Part shown: positions 14,829-14,966 of the stretch, piece after piece | Layout: the number at the start of each line of letters is the position of its first letter | How positions within the stretch are numbered: the stretch's first letter is position 1 | Origin: JBGYPP01 sp041838515 | GTDB lineage: Bacteria > Bacillota > Clostridia > Lachnospirales > Lachnospiraceae | Length of the DNA: 14,966 nucleotides | NCBI GenBank assembly: GCA_041838515.1 | Contig: JBGYPP010000079.1 | Location: forward strand, 1 to 14,966 | Direction: 5' to 3' | The notes under the pieces: generated by a model | The model's input: only the letters and a program-made list of their open reading frames with translations | The model's database searches: none | Told to the model about the DNA's origin: nothing | Position numbers and translations under genes: made by a program

Positions 14829-14966
14829 TCACACTCTCATTTGTACTTTTTCTTGCCAGAGTACCATATGAGAAATAGGAAGCCCTGTAGCGTGTTCCAT
14901 AACGGCAGTCAGTCTTTGCAGGCTACTATCATAATCCTTTTCACAGGTTATGATGACACCATCAAA
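14829..14966 (-). CDS. 3' end of an unrecognised gene (enters from the right edge)
   Basis: A minus-strand frame is open from the window edge to a TGA at 14831-14829 and encodes the last 45 residues of some protein, including FDGVIITCEKDYDSSLQRL and an ISHMVLWQEKVQMRV end. Mixed hydrophobic strand plus charged helix composition looks like real coding sequence, but 45 codons is too little to assign a family. The stop lies 80 bp from the right IS end, so the IS inserted just downstream of this gene and probably did not break it. Confidence 0.4.
   Translation of the reverse strand, partial: FDGVIITCEKDYDSSLQRLTAVMEHATGLPISHMVLWQEKVQMRV

Overview
The window looks like a chromosomal segment of an anaerobic member of the Clostridia (Bacillota). 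The evidence is a MurG with the GGGTAGHVTPN-type glycine loop, a MutS2 (not MutS) with a C-terminal Smr domain, an OmpR/HK pair of clostridial type, CydDC-like half-transporters with no cydAB nearby, and strong AGGAGG-type ribosome binding sites. The exact family cannot be fixed from this sequence. The central block (about 1340-13318) is GC-rich and tightly packed. The two ends (1-1290 and 13319-14966) are clearly AT-rich and hold a GtrII-type gene, a probable transposase remnant and an intact insertion sequence, so the ends look like accessory DNA around a core.

Layout. (a) 1-584, minus strand: the first ~194 codons of a GtrII-like membrane glucosyltransferase, cut by the window edge, with an extended -10 promoter and an 11-bp-spaced direct repeat upstream. 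(b) 600-1295: AT-rich, mostly non-coding, with a decayed transposase-like fragment. (c) 1296-7111: a complete transcription unit with a sigma-A promoter (spacer 17), a structured leader, then murG, mutS2, an OmpR-family response regulator and its histidine kinase, closed by a strong rho-independent terminator. Gene gaps are 2, 19 and -4 nt. (d) 7122-9287, minus strand: a polytopic membrane protein followed 12 nt later by a protein that looks like a PD-(D/E)XK-type nuclease fused to a winged helix. Neither has a named function I can assign. (e) 9288-9450: a divergent intergenic region rich in palindromes, with a promoter for the rightward genes. (f) 9451-13318: cydD-like and cydC-like half-transporters (17-nt overlap) and a DUF454/YbaN inner membrane protein. 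(g) 13494-14748: a complete 1255-bp IS1249-type (IS256-related) element with 22-bp perfect inverted repeats and a 375-aa MULE/DDE transposase. (h) 14829-14966, minus strand: the 3' end of an unrecognised gene entering from the right edge.

Functionally, murG makes lipid II, mutS2 acts in recombination control or collided-ribosome rescue, and the two-component pair probably regulates elsewhere; shared transcription is the only link visible. The CydDC/YbaN unit would export small thiols or amino acids, or a related substrate. I found no CRISPR array, tRNA, rRNA or obvious defence island. The least explained piece is the nuclease-like/membrane protein pair in (d). A marked codon anomaly, ATA as the main isoleucine codon inside GC-rich genes, also deserves attention.
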